NCBI GenBank assembly: GCA_023213395.1
Contig: CM041465.1
Span: forward strand, 207,397,741 to 207,461,740
DNA length: 64,000 nt
Direction of reading: 5' to 3'
Source of the DNA: Cycas panzhihuaensis
Taxonomy: Eukaryota > Cycadophyta
Part shown: positions 36,791 through 49,800 of the stretch, piece after piece
Numbering within the stretch: the first letter of the stretch is position 1
Layout: each line of letters opens with the position of its first letter
Notes under the pieces: generated by a model
Database searches by the model: none
What the model was told of the DNA's origin: nothing
Seen by the model: only the letters and a program-made list of their open reading frames with translations
Position numbers and translations under genes: made by a program

Positions 36791-39700
36791 TGTTGTATGT
36801 TCTTAATCTGAAGGTCAATCTTATTTTAATAGGTGAAATTAATCAATAGAATATACCCATAACGTTTTCTCAAGGGCAATGTTTACCAAAATTTTAAGTC
36901 ACTTCTAGAAAACCTTATAAAAGAAGTTGAGGACAAAGTTATAATTCAATAGAACATATCATGCACAAATTGATGGGTAGACATAAGTGGTAAATAAGAG
37001 TTTAGGGAACTTATTGAGGTTTATTATTGGAGAGAATCCCAACCAATGGGATTTACTACTAGCATATACTATGTATATATATATAGATAGATAGATAGAT
37101 AGATAGACATATAGATAGATAGATATCAACACTTACATATAGACTATACATTAATTATTATAGAAGAATATATATGTTGTGGGTAAAGTAGGCACTAGTA
37201 GTAGTTAAGGGTATAAGGAGTTACTATGTGGGTGACAAATCATGTGCCTTTTTTATTGACTTTTATCTCCTAAGTAATTTAGCCACATTTATTTAGTGGA
37301 CTTATTAATTACATCATTTATAACATATGGGTATATGGACCTCAAAATGTTTGCATGTGTATAACATACACACATAGATCTGTAAGTTTTAAAGTTACAT
37401 AACAATATGTTTTAATATAAACTACGAACCAAGGTACATCCTACATACTTCATGGGGCTTTTATCTAGCTTCTATTTATATCAAGGGATGATTACGTAAA
37501 AATATAAAGTGAAAACATAAGAAAAGAATGTACAATAAGTTATATACAATAGATACAAATGGGGAATTACATAGATCAAGTTGGTAATTGATAGCATCAA
37601 GCTAATAGAGATTATTTGTATGGGGCTATTTTTTTAATAAATAAAAAAGAAGTCAAACAATTATCATTCTTTCTCTCACATATTTAACTAAAATAACTTC
37701 TAATATAATATAGAGACATGAGAGGTCCCTTTCCTCTTTCTTTTCTCTTACAAATAAAAAATATACTCCATGAAACAATGAGGAAGGTTGAAATGGTTGA
37801 TTGTTAATAAAAGAGATGACTAAACAAGTACTCGTGGTCTGCCATCATAATTTCTTGGGCAAATTTTAAAAAAGGATATGTTATAATCATTGTTCAAAAG
37901 TCTTTTTATTGCCTAATGTTATTTATTTTTTTCTTCCTTCTCATTATGCTCATAAATACTATCTATATCATGGAACAAATATATGCAATCATATAATTTA
38001 TTTAGGCATTAACTTAACACCAATCTTAATGTCCCTAATCCATGAATATGTGGCTTCATACCAAATTAAAATTGATAATAAAATAAATCATAGAAATGTC
38101 AATTCATATATGGCATTCCATAATTATAATTTCTAAAACCATGGATGCTTGTATTTCTCTAATGCATTAGAAAATATCATTGCCTATTATAATTTTCATA
38201 GAGATGTCTTCTAAGACTAGTGTAGATTGTAAGTTTGGAAGTGTCAATAGCCATTTTGTGGCAAAGAAAACACTTTATGTATTATATGAATACATTAATC
38301 AATGGCATAGATTTGATGATCTAGTGGGTGCAAGATGCAAACAATGTAGCCCCTTCATTAGAAGCCATAAAGTAAGGAGGTCTTACAGATGTAGTTTACA
38401 TTCATGTAAACCTGGAGACTAAAGAATACATAAAATGGCTTCATAATGATATGACAATATGTGTTGAATGGGTAGGATGTGATAGGAAGGGGTATTTTAG
38501 CTAGTGGTGGTAAACGATATGTGTGGGGTAAGTTGTGATAAACTAGATTTAATTTTTCTTTTTCTTTTTTTCACTTTATATTACTCATCTTATGGTATGG
38601 AGTAAATAGTCATGGGGAAAGTTTGCTAGAGGTGCCTATCAACACAATAAGAATGCACACAAGAAGGGTTCTTTTAGGCATGTAATACCCTAAATGAATG
38701 TATGGGCATTTTAAATAATTATCTTTTAAACTTATTTCTACTCTCTCTTGTAGTTTTCCATTAGGTTTTTTTGTAAGTTTAGAAGATAAATAATGCCATT
38801 AATCTCTAATGTTTACCCTTGAGTCACTATAAAATCCTCATAGCTACCTCATTAATCATAATTTTATAAAAATTTCCACTATTACTATCTTATCCATTCA
38901 TACCTTGAGTGACCAAGAAAAAGATATGAAACCTATGGCTTATGGGTATCAAAACCTAGGCAACTAAATTGGTCATAACAAATAGCTATAGTCCATGTTA
39001 ACAAAGAGCAGACCATCCTCATAGTATAAAGGATCATAAATAGAGAATTTCAATGAAGCTTAACTTTGATTTTATAATGATTTTATGAATTTAAATTTAA
39101 CCATTAAAGGTTTATTTAATAAATAATAAAAATTTAAAAAAAATCATACTGAATTTTGCATATTTCATGTTATTTTCATGATGAATTTATGAAATATGAT
39201 ATCTTACTTCATAGATACACCAAAATAGATGAAAGGATGTCTTGTCAAGTTGAGACAAGCATTGGTAGAAGTGGAAGACCATTGAAATTTATGAATCAAG
39301 ATTCATTGTATATGTTATGCATCCATATTTCTTTTAAATATGGTTTAATTCATGTATTGTTCTTAATTTTTAATTAAATTTTTGAAATTAAATGAAATAA
39401 CTTTGAAAAGAGTTATTACAACCATGAAATGAGAACAAAAATATTAGGAGAGTCTAAAGATTAAGTAAAAGAAAGAATTGATGAAATAGAAATAAGGATA
39501 TGAAGAAGGGAGGAAATCAAAGTGGTTATTAATTCATTGATGGTAAATAAATTAAAGATGGGCCTTAAGCCCTTGTTCATTATCTTTTGAATAAGTTGTT
39601 GATTTCCTATTGGAATATTTGAGTTTTATTAATTTAGAATTCCCTTATTATTTAATGTTGGAAATTTAAGTGTTAAAACAAAAAGAGAAGCATAGGATAA

Positions 39701-40429
39701 ATCATCATAATCTTTAAATGTGTTCACATAAAACTCAAGACCCCATACCTAAAAGAGGGTATACTATATTAGTTGAGTTTGTTATTTATGTTCCACATTA
39801 ACATATAAGAAATTGGGGGTTGGAAAGTCATAGTTACTTTTTCACCCAACATAATCCAAGCTTATGAGGGAGTCTAGGCTACTTGAGCTTGAAAGGCTTC
39901 ATTAAAGGGTTTTGCTTTAAAAGGCATTTACCATCAATCATCTTCTTGGTGTTGGCCTTCCTAATCTTTCTCTTTAGAAGGGCCACTTATTTTCCATAAC
40001 CCCATAAGAATGATGTTGTTCTCTTAATGGCCTCTTCTTACAAACTACCACACCTTGAATTAACCAAGGGGAGGAGAGAAATATGATAGATTTGTTTGAT
40101 GATGTCTGGGGAGTTGGGTTAGATAAGTAGGTAACATTAAATCTCAAAGGAGGATATTTAATTAATTCTTTTGCTTTCCATCTAAGCAAGGGCACATGAA
40201 ATTAGGAAATGGTTCAAAATGGTAGCATTGTATAGGACTTTGATAGGCCTACCACCTTCCAAAAAAAAAAAAAAATCTAAAATTATTATTATAAATCAAT
40301 ATGGCCCTTCCTAACTTTTATATAATGTGTTGTGGTTTAATCAAATATTCAACCATGTTAACTAGAAATTGTAGCCTTCATGATGTCTATTAACATTAGA
40401 ATCATATAAGCCTAGTTTGGCATTTTTGT
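36791..40429. other. Anonymous AT-rich DNA
   Basis: No family recognised. The open plus-strand stretches at 38180-38422 and 39156-39377 have no motif I can name. A 'TGTAATACCCTAAATG' at 38679 resembles the start of many gypsy LTRs, but no partner copy is present. Confidence 0.35.
37072..37125. repeat. (TA)n/(GATA)n microsatellite
   Basis: TA tract followed by about ten GATA units with one CATA interruption. Confidence 0.95.
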
Positions 40430-40700
40430 CCATCTATGTATATTTTTCTTCTTGCTATCATTTAAAGGTTATACTACCTACCTTATAAGTGGCTAATTCC
40501 AACATATTAAAATCTCTATAAAATAACCAAGAACTATCTAGAAGACCACCCTTGAACTATGACTAAAGAATCTCTCTTTTAGATGAAAGATTACAAGCAT
40601 AAATGTTAACCACCCTAAGCAGAAAGATCTCAACCTACAACACAAGACAAACATATCCATTATACGGTTAGAGCTAGAAATGGTAACCTTATCTATGAAA
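40430..40700 (-). pseudogene. LINE (non-LTR) endonuclease fragment
   Basis: Minus strand: 'VVNIYACNLSSKREIL' (about 40615-40567) then 'WLFYRDFNMLELATYKVG' (about 40530-40475). This is the plant L1 endonuclease pair 'NIYAPN...R..LW' and 'W...GDFN', with the catalytic DFN present. Frames contain stops. A zinc-knuckle-like piece upstream on the same strand (41425-41371) fits the order of a LINE. No LINE RT was recognised downstream, so it is truncated or decayed. Confidence 0.55.
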
Positions 40701-41370
40701 TTGAGTTTAAGTGAAATTGTTTTACTACCTTTGATTTTATCATGTGATATAAAAAAGAAAATGCTTTTAGAAAAATGTACAACAATACAAATATAAGATT
40801 GCTACCTACACATTAACCTTTTGCAAGTGTTAAATATTTAGTTGTCTATGTTTACAACAAATATTTCTCATCATGCCTCTCATACATAGATTTGAGAGTC
40901 TTCATATATTTTAGCTAATTATATAGAACATCATTAACTACTTCAATTTACATGATTCTCACTTCATCTAGAATGGAGGATAGAACTTTAAAAGCTTATA
41001 ATTTGGCTTTTATATCTTAACCTGAGGATTGAAATACTTACATATTAATCAATCATGTTTTGACTCATCTACCTTAGTCTTACCCTTCTATAACCTAGGA
41101 AGATCAAAGAGGGGCACATGCTTAAGCACAATAGCTAAAGGATCTTGAGGTTTTTCCACTTGCATAACACTTGTCTTTGGATATATCACTAATCCTCCAT
41201 AGGGTTTGATAGAAGGTTTAGTTAGTTACTTACCCAACCCCTATTGTAAAGTAAGATGGTTAGGATTGTAAGAGGTTTTTCTATGTAGGCCTCCATCCAT
41301 CCATTCTCATGTTCAATGGTTGGCTCATGTCCATTTTTTAGTAGAACACTATGATCAAATTCAACTAGAA

Positions 41371-41425
41371 CAAGTAGACAATTTCTAATACAATGGCCCT
41401 TAGACTGACTATTTATATAATTCAT
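41371..41425 (-). pseudogene. Possible LINE ORF1 zinc-knuckle remnant
   Basis: Minus strand 'MNYINSQSKGHCIRNCLL' resembles the GHxxxxC half of a CCHC knuckle. Suggestive only because of its position upstream of the endonuclease trace. Confidence 0.3.
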
Positions 41426-43209
41426 ATAGGATATATGATAGCTTTATATAAGGGTTGGTAGGCCTTTGATAGGATATAAAATATTAGGTGCTACTAGGTT
41501 ACTTCCAAAAGGAGGAAATCTACGAGAAGGGTTTTGTTGTACAAAAGATGATTATGTAATAGTAACACTACACCCACTTAATCAAAGGCATATAGTGGAT
41601 CAAAGATAACTAAGGAAAAGCCCTTGAAGTAGTTCCTAAGTAAGCTAGATTTCCATTTTAAAACCAAAGGAGTCCCTGACCTACTACTTTAAGATAGATT
41701 TGGGTAGGTAACAATTGATAAAATATGCAACAAGAGAGCGGAAAATAACCTCACCCATTGTAGAGGCTATGGATTTTTGGTTTAAATAGATAATAGTAGT
41801 GGAAAAAGACTCACTTCAATATAGATTTTATATATGAACTTCCATGCTATATTAGGCACCATAAATTGTATCCTACAAGAAAAATTTAGACAAGGTTTGT
41901 TCTATAATAAAAATAATTGAATCAAAAAGAACTTTAGAATATGATTAGAAGAATCATTTGAAATGGCCATAGTTGTGTTCTTATAAGAATTAAAACCCCC
42001 TACTATGTCATGACAAATCAAATTTAGTCATGCACTTTAGGATAGAGGATGATGGGCTATCAAATATGAAAATGTCAACCCTAATGATACAATTCTAAAA
42101 TATGAAATGGACACAATGCATATGCCCAAGAACACATAAATCCATGGAACACTTGTAATTTTAGTTTATAAGCTATTGTTTACATGCATAAATCCCCCTA
42201 TTTATAGTTTTATGTGCATGGCTAGAACCTTTCATTAAAAGCTTCCTACATAGGTCACTTCTGGTGGAAGTTACTATAGATAGATTCTTTAAAAAACTAT
42301 TGATAGATTCCTAATGAAGCTACTTGGACTCCTTGTGGCCTTCTAAAACCTTGTTTTATTGAAAAATAGGCTCATAAGATTCCTCTCCCTCTTGAAAATT
42401 TACTTCACAAATGATGACTAATAAGATTGAAACATTCCCTAATGTAGGCTCCTTCTGGCAGATCCAACCATTTAACCAAGTTTTCGTAAAACATCTTATT
42501 TTTGTATGATTTCATATGTCATTCCATGGTTAATTTAATGTTAATTCCATATCAAGATGTTGTTAAAACTAGTGGGACTTGATCTATATTTCCTTCCTTA
42601 AACTATTATCTACTTTGGAAAGACTAGCTAGAAAGTTGTTGACCATACTTTGTTGCTGACCCAAACATTCTATCTTTGCCTTAGGCTCAAAATTTTGATA
42701 GAAGAAAATAACAAATTATGTGTAATGACCTAAAGAAATTTTAGGATGGTTAATCAAGTATGATCCATAAAATTCTTAAGTTCTTAATAATTCCACTTGG
42801 TTTCCAAACTTGACCCAAAGAAGCAATGAATAGGTAAATAGGAGAGGAGTGTTATTGCCTAGAAAAGGCTAGAGATTCACTCTCACTCTTGAAAAGGCTC
42901 TCTAATTATACAATATTATTTAAGTTATTTTCCCTTTCTTAGCTCAATGTTTTTTGCTAATTTCAACAACTCTCATTCCCTATATTTCTTCTTAGTTACT
43001 TGGCCTATGTATTTGGTTCAATATTTGCAAATAAAGATTCTTAGATACTGAAATAAACCCCAGTTTCTTCTATTTCAAATTTCTCCTCCCTCCTTGTTAT
43101 GTAGGATTGTGTGCTTGCTAAAGTTGAAAAGAAGCTTACTTATTAGAACTCCATAGCTCTTTCCCTTATTACTAGGTACTAATTTATACAAAAGTATTGG
43201 TTGTTAGTT

Positions 43210-43295
43210 ATGTCAACAATTCTTTATGTTGTGTCACTTTCAAGTCTAGTTCATGTCAACAATTCTTCATGTTGGGTCGCTTTCAAGTCTAGTTT
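43210..43295. repeat. Two-unit 43-bp tandem repeat
   Basis: 'ATGTCAACAATTCTT.ATGTTG' recurs at 43210 and 43253, each unit ending 'TTTCAAGTCTAGTT', with four differences by eye. Confidence 0.9.
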
Positions 43296-46200
43296 ACTCA
43301 AGTTTGCAAAGATCTTTCAAACCTTTCCATGGTGTTAGCCAGCTAAAGGCCCTCTCCAATGGTTATGATAACAAAGGGGTTAATTAATATAAATGCAATG
43401 GATAAGAGAGTTAGTTGTAGGGTTTATTTAGTCGTTGTGAGCCACCCAATGACATGTACGTAGAAATAATATGATTTTATATGAGAAATGAAATAATAAG
43501 ATAGTGCATATAAGGGATTATCATTGTGATTCTTCAAGGTTAAACCATTGACTCTAATGTTAATAGCTTATGGTTAACGAGAAGATCACATGTTTATTAT
43601 AAATAATGAAGGATGACTTGTTGCATACTTAAATGTTTATTATCTCTTCGTACTACACCTCCTCCACTGTAACTGATGTATTTCATCTATAGTGACATAT
43701 TGGATAGCTAAGGTTTTGATGCCCCAAAACAATTGACATTTAGTTTCATTTGTTTATGTATGAACTATAATAGTCTCTAATGATTCCATTGTTTTGGGGT
43801 TGCTAGGTCATGGTAATAGGATCACAAAGCAAATGGATGTGATTAATAAGATAAAAAATTAATCTAATTAAGATGAAAGATAAGCTTGAGAGTTTATTAG
43901 ACCATGATGCTTAATGCTTTATTCTTTATTATTATTTTCAAAGATAACTTGCTTTATAATTTCTATAGTTGCAAGGGATATATACTTCATGTGTTCATAT
44001 AAACAATATAAATGAGTAGGAGAATGATGAAGGTGAATTTCTAATGTAATAATATGACTAGGAAAATGAAATCAAGATATGCAATTGTAAGTATTGGTTA
44101 TGGAAAAAATGAAGACTTGATGAAGAAGGGAGAAGTAAATGTGTTAGTGTTAAGGAAAATTTTCAATAAAGAGAAATATTTGATTAGGTAATAGAACAAC
44201 ATTCAAAGGAGAGATAGGGAATTCCAAATAAATTAAAACTTCATTGCCAACATTATCAATGACATGAATCCTAATTTTGGTGATGTTTATCATATTTGAA
44301 AAAAATATGAGATGGAAGTAAATTATAAGAAGGGAATGATGTAAATTATTTTTTCAATTACTTTAAGGATTAGAATACATACATCCTCTTGAAAATCCTA
44401 AATTATTGTTATTTTTTTTCTAATAATTGGCATCAAGAAGATTATCATTATCTTGTTAGTTGAATATTAAAAAGTGAATCAACATCATGCTATTTTGTAT
44501 TTATAGGAGTTCATGTTGCTACCCAAATTTAGATATAATAAGTACAAATACTTAGTGAGATAAGACTTACATCTCAGTGATGTAGTAATTTCTAGAGTGA
44601 TATTGTAGAAATTATAATTACAAAATAAAGATTGTAACATCCAATAGATTCTAAAATATATAGAAGCTAAGTTTTAAGTATGTCGCAACAACTCATGTCT
44701 AACATAATATCACTAGGCAATTGATATTTCAGTAATCAATTAGCATTATTAGTATCATAAGTTCACACGGGCAATGTTAAAAAAACTAATTAAGGTGTTA
44801 GTGTTTGAAGCTAAAGCAAATCTACATGGTATTATGTATTCTAAATTCCATTGTCTCTATTTTTCCAATCTTTGAGGTTCCAACTAACAATAATACTAAT
44901 GTTACTAAAGATATGGTTTAACAAGTTTATTGAACAATTGTTGAAGAATGATCCAAATCATTATGGAAGCCTTCAATGGAATCCTTGTGTACCATATGAG
45001 TTGCAAAGGAGTATGGTACATCAAATTATTCATATTGAATTATTTATGTGACCACATAAGAACTAATGGCAACATAGGAGAATGAAATCATGAAGGTTCT
45101 CTATTTATGTGATGATGATAAAAGAAGGGGAGAATATAATTGATGAGGGGGCATAGAAGATGATTAATGTTGGGGTATATTTTGGCATATAAACTATGAG
45201 GAAGATGGAATGTAGGCTTGTATTGACCAGTGAAATATAGGTAAAGACCATATGAAGGTACACACAATGAAAAAAGGCAAAAATATGCAATCTAGGTATG
45301 TATAATAGGTGCATGCCTTTTAAGGTACATAGCACAGGGTGTATGTTATTTTGGGTATGCTAACAGACATAAAGGTATACATGAATAGATTTGACCTAAA
45401 GGCACACAGGTGTGATGATAATAGCCTAGACAGATATACATACAAATGTATAGATGAAAAAGACACCATTAAGGAGACTTAATTATGTGTTTAAGTGAAA
45501 GGGTACCTTAGTGATAAAAAGGTATAGTTATAACTTCTAGTCATAACCCTTCACTCAAGAGGCACAAAAAGGACATATTTAATGATACTTTGATGATCAT
45601 TCCAATAGTGAGAGCCAAGTATTCAATCCATGAGGTAGTACAATAGCTAAAGTACTAAGAAAGATAGTATACATTATGGATTCAATAAATGCATTATGTG
45701 ATATATTCTATTTTGGAATACATGTGATAGAATCTTGTATATATGGTTGGAATATATGCATGATACATTTTAAAAATGGATGTATTAGCCCTATTATTTA
45801 ATAAAGTGAAGAGTTATGTGGAATATTGTATCTTATGCATGCCATAATGATTATGTAATTGAATATATACTGATTAGTATATTGTTGTGTGGAATTTATG
45901 ATGATATTATGATAAATTAAGGTTGAATATATGATAATATTATGTGCATGAGAGCCTTAATGATAGTTAATGGGAAAAGAAGCATGTTGCTCATATCCTA
46001 AGATAGACCAACAACCAGTGATCCCTTAACAAGTGCCAGTTTTCACAAGTGTAGTAAATCTTTAAGTCAACATTGGTTATGTTTCCTATATCCACTAAGG
46101 AGGTACTAGACTAGAAGTTTTATAAGAGGAAAATATTTAAAGGATAAGGAACCTTGGCTGTCATCATGATGGTAGGCTGTGACTAAGCCTCCAACAACTA

Positions 46201-46968
46201 GGGGACCTCCCAATGCTACCTAAAAGACCTTTAAAGGTAGGAGAGAAATAAAAGGGTACTTCACCTAAAGGGAAAGAAATAAGAAGATAAAGGGCATTAT
46301 GATGGTCAAAGGAATCAAAATTGAGAAGGGCAAGGAGATCAAGCCTATATAATAATGAGACTAAGGGATAGTCTATTGAAGAATCTAAGGCAAGTGGAGC
46401 CTAACACCTCAATAATAAGGAGAGGAAAGAAATGGCAAGAAAGTAGTACTAACACTTGTCCCATTTAAATATGACCTTTTAAGCCTAGAAAATGAGGGAA
46501 ATACAGAACAAAGTAAAGTTACAAATGAAAAAAAAAAACTAGGGAAGGAGAAATATATAAACATGGATGATACCCTAAAGGACATAAGTGATAATGAGAA
46601 GAAGGTAGAGGAAGGTCCTTTAGCATATTGAGAAAATAAGATAATAAGATAATTATTTAAAGATTCACTAGATAAGGGGCCCAAATAAGAATATCTAGTG
46701 GTCACACCATTAACAATACAAGTGTCATGAGTACCTGAACCTATTAATTTAAAAACACCATTTCAAAATCCCTTATTTAGGAGAGACAATGGTACACCAA
46801 GCACACCAAATACATCACCCAAAGAGAAGAGCGGAAAAAAAGGAATGAAATATTCAAAGAAATCAGAAGGAGAAAGTGTTAGGTATGTGATAATAATATA
46901 TATGGAGGCTAAAATTTTGGACCTTTTTTTATATAATTTTCTCCACCAACTTTCCTCAGGGGGGTCTA

Positions 46969-46989
46969 AAGGGGGCAATAACCCCCCTT
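46969..46989. repeat. G/C inverted repeat
   Basis: AAGGGGG (46969-46975) pairs with CCCCCTT (46983-46989) around a 7-base loop; further G runs flank it at 46959-46964 and 46994-47001. Conspicuous in AT-rich DNA. Confidence 0.7.
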
Positions 46990-47134
46990 GGCTGGGGGGG
47001 GTACGAGTGGTAGCCCCTAAAGCAAAAAGTTAGGGTTTAAAACCTACTAAATTATAAAGAGGAATCAATGCTATTCATTAAAAAGGCCTTGGATCTGATG
47101 GTTGTGATTGATGTACCTTCTTATGTATAACCTA

Positions 47135-47477
47135 TGTTAAGTAATTAGATTTTTAAGTTGTTGTATCATATTACATTATATCATGGGTTACTATTGGTTG
47201 ATGTTGTTATGAACTTTATAGCAGTTGATATACAAATCTTTATTATTGATTAATAAAGAATGATACCTTTCCTATGTGGATGTTTTCCTAATACTTTAAT
47301 AGGGTTTTACCATGTATATCTAGTGTACTTAGTAATGTGTATACTTTCATGTGTATGTTAAATGATCTTTTCTTTATGTATTTATATTTATTATAGTTTT
47401 AAATCCTTATTATTTGTTGCAAAATAAATAGATCATGGTGGTTGGTTTTGGTTATTTAGAACCAAGTTTACTCAACA
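47135..47477 (+). repeat. Copia-3 5' LTR
   Basis: About 343 bp. The end TTTACTCAACA mirrors the proposed start TGTTAAGTAA (one mismatch to the expected terminal inverted repeat TGTTGAGTAA), which sets the left boundary. The right boundary is fixed by the primer-binding site. The partner LTR is not in the window. Confidence 0.7.
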
Positions 47478-47479
47478 AG

Positions 47480-47494
47480 TGGTATCAGAGCCAC
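47480..47494 (+). other. Copia-3 primer-binding site
   Basis: TGGTATCAGAGCCAC, a full match to the initiator tRNA-Met 3' end complement, two bases after the LTR. Confidence 0.95.
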
Positions 47495-47548
47495 TTATAT
47501 TTTATATCAAGTGTGTGAAGGGTTTGGTATTAGTTCTTTCTATATTAA

Positions 47549-48340
47549 ATGGTGAAAGTGATGAATGCAAAGTTCGAGGTGGAGAAGTTTAATGGAAAAA
47601 ATAACTTTGAGTTGTAGAAGCTCAAAGCATATGACATTCTAGTGTAATAGGGATTATATAGAACCTTGGAAGGCAAGTCAAAGAAAGCTTTAGGAGTAGA
47701 TGATGAAGAATAAAAGGACACAGATAAAAAAGTTCTTAGCACAATACATTTGTTCTTGGGAGATAAAGTTCTATTTAAAATTATAGATGGAAAATTAGTA
47801 GTAGGATTATGGACAAAGAAAGCCCATATATGACAAAGTCTATGACTAATTAAATATACTTGAAGAGGTAACTATATTCATTGTGAATGAAGGAAGGTAC
47901 TAAAATTCCTAACCATCTAAATGTCTTTAATACTCTTATATATTAATTAACTAGTATTGGTATAAAGATAGAGGATGAAGATAAGGTAGTAACCTTATTA
48001 TATTCATTACCTAAGTCCTGGGATAACATTATCACCTCCATTAGCTTCAGTACTGATGAACTAGATTATGACTCTATTATGAGTGCCTTGCTGATTGAAG
48101 AGGTGAGGAGGAGATCTAGTTTAAAAACCTCCACACTAAAAGCTGTGATAGCAAGGGGTAGATCTATTGAGAGAGGACAAAGTTCTAGAGATACATCAAG
48201 ATCAAAATTAAAAGGTAAGAAGGGTAAGCTAAGATGCTGGCATTACAATAAGATAGGACACCTCAAGAATGATTGTTGGAAGAGGAAGGAGTTTTAGAAA
48301 AAAGAATACCATACCAAGGAGGTAAATTATGCAGAATCAA
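47549..48340 (+). pseudogene. Copia-3 gag
   Basis: ATG at 47549: 'MVKVMNAKFEVEKFNGKNNF', a Tnt1-type gag N-terminus, with stops in the first half. The central 'KIEDEDKVVTLLYSLPKSWD' and 'DYDSIMSALLIEEVRRRSS' (about 47960-48120) are open. A basic Ser/Arg region precedes the zinc knuckle 'CWHYNKIGHLKNDCW' (48235-48276), CX2CX4HX4C with the second Cys changed to Tyr. A TAG at 48296 follows. Confidence 0.88.
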
Positions 48341-48920
48341 GTCAAGGTATGGATAATAGTGTCTTAGTTGCATGTAATCTTTCTCATTACCATCATGATT
48401 GGCTATTAGATTCAGGTGCTTCTCACCATATGTGTCCACATAAGAGTTTGTTTTATTTATACCAGTCTCTTGATAGTTGTGTTATTCTTATAGGAAATGA
48501 TGTTTCCTACAAAACTATTGGGGTTGGTAGCATCAAGATGAAGATGTCTAATGGTGTAGTGAGAACATTAACAGAAGTTAGACATGTACCTAAACTTAAA
48601 AGAAACTTGATTTCTTTAAGTGAATTAGATTCCAGTGACTACAAGTACACAAGTCATGGAGGATTCATAAAGGTGTCAAAGGGTGCCTTAGTTATAATGA
48701 AGGCCTTAAAGAAAGGAAACCTTTACACTCTATTGGAAAGTACAAAAATCAATCAAGTAGCTATCATATCAAAGATAACAGAAGATTCTACAAAGTTATG
48801 TCATCAAAGATTAGGGTACATGAGTGAAAAAGGACTGAAAGTGTTGATAAACCATAAGTTACTTCTTGACTTGAAGCTTTTAAGTTTGATATTTTATAAG
48901 CATTATGTCTTTAGAAAATA
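48341..48920 (+). pseudogene. Copia-3 protease and GAG-pre-integrase
   Basis: Best-preserved segment of the element, 190 codons open from 48349. Retropepsin active site 'WLLDSGASHHMCPHKSLF' at 48401-48454, with the DSG triad intact, and the 'VRHVPKLKRNLISLSEL' block at about 48580-48630. The pre-integrase zinc region 'LCHQRLGYMSEKGLKVL' (48799-48849) has its first zinc ligand region intact, then decays. Confidence 0.9.
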
Positions 48921-49800
48921 GTGTAGACTCAAATTTAATATAGGGAGTCACACAAGTAAAGGTATTCTAGATTATGTCCATTCAGATGTATGGGAACCAG
49001 CCTATATGATATCTTATGGAAAGGCATGTATTTTGTTATATTCATAGATGACTACTCTAGGAATATATGGGTCTATATTTTAAAAGGAAAATCTAATATA
49101 TTTAGTATGTTTAAGTAGTTTAAAGATTTGGTTGAAAAGAGCATAGGCAGGTTAATCAAATGCTTATGAATATATAATGAAGGCAAGTTCAATTCTTTGG
49201 ATTTAAAAAACTATTAAAGAGAATCAAGTATTAAAAGATATAAGGCCATAAGCTATACTCTATAGTAGAATGGCATTACAAAATATATGAACATAACTCT
49301 TTTAGAAAGAGCAAGGAGTATGCTCAGTAATATAGTTGCAAAGCAGGGCTTATAGGCAAAAGTAGTTCAAATAGCTTACTATCTAGTAAATAGATCACTA
49401 TTAGTTGCAATAGATTACAAAATTCCTAAAGAGGTATGGACTAGACACCCATGTGATTATTTAAATTTAAAAATATTTGGTTGTGATGCTTATGCTTTGA
49501 CTGATAAAAGTTAGTGTACAAAACTAGACCCAAAATCAAGAAGATACATCCTTATTGGGTATGGTGAGAAGAATGGAGTTAAAGGATACATGTTGTGGGA
49601 TTCTAGTATCCACAAACTCATCATCAACAAAGAAGTAGTATTTGATGAATCTCCTTTACTAAAATCAGACATTATAGAAGTTAAAATAAAATACAAATAG
49701 AAAATTAAACATCAATAGGTTAAGTTTGAAACCCAACCATCTTCAAAAGTAGAAAGAAAAAAGAGTTTTCTGAAGATGAACTTGTAGAAGAAATATAAAA
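48921..49800 (+). pseudogene. Copia-3 integrase
   Basis: 'LDYVHSDVWEPA' carries the first catalytic Asp (about 48969-49005). The middle is heavily frameshifted. It recovers at about 49260: 'NGITKYMNITLLERARSMLS' (family NGIAERMNRTLLERAR; the catalytic Glu is changed), 'YLVNRSLLVAIDYKIPKEVW' (about 49380-49440), 'NLKIFGCDAYALTD' and 'LDPKSRRYILIGYGEKNGVK' (about 49465-49590). Confidence 0.85.

Larger units (their letters stand above)
41426..47134. other. Anonymous AT-rich DNA
   Basis: More than 5 kb in which I recognise no gene, RNA or complete element. It contains a two-unit 43-bp repeat (43210-43295) and a G/C hairpin (46969-46989). The plus-strand stretch before Copia-3 (about 46790-47030, 'TPSTPNTSPKEKSGKK', 'PPWLGGVRVVAPKAKS') has protein-like composition but no assignable family. 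Confidence 0.35.

Noticed and set aside
38679-38700. Start of another gypsy LTR (TGTAATACCC)
   Set aside because: No second copy, PBS or gag nearby, so it cannot be supported.
38180-39377. Two plus-strand open frames as a host gene or MULE transposase
   Set aside because: No recognisable domain, no terminal repeats, and normal length for chance frames in this composition.
44851-45335. Open frames on both strands
   Set aside because: No motif, no conservation elsewhere in the window; probably chance.
46845-47033. LINE ORF1 end
   Set aside because: Composition is suggestive, but no diagnostic zinc knuckle or endonuclease start follows before Copia-3.
47480-47494. tRNA gene
   Set aside because: The match is to a primer-binding site next to an LTR; no cloverleaf is present. 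The same applies to 25681-25693 and 31358-31370.
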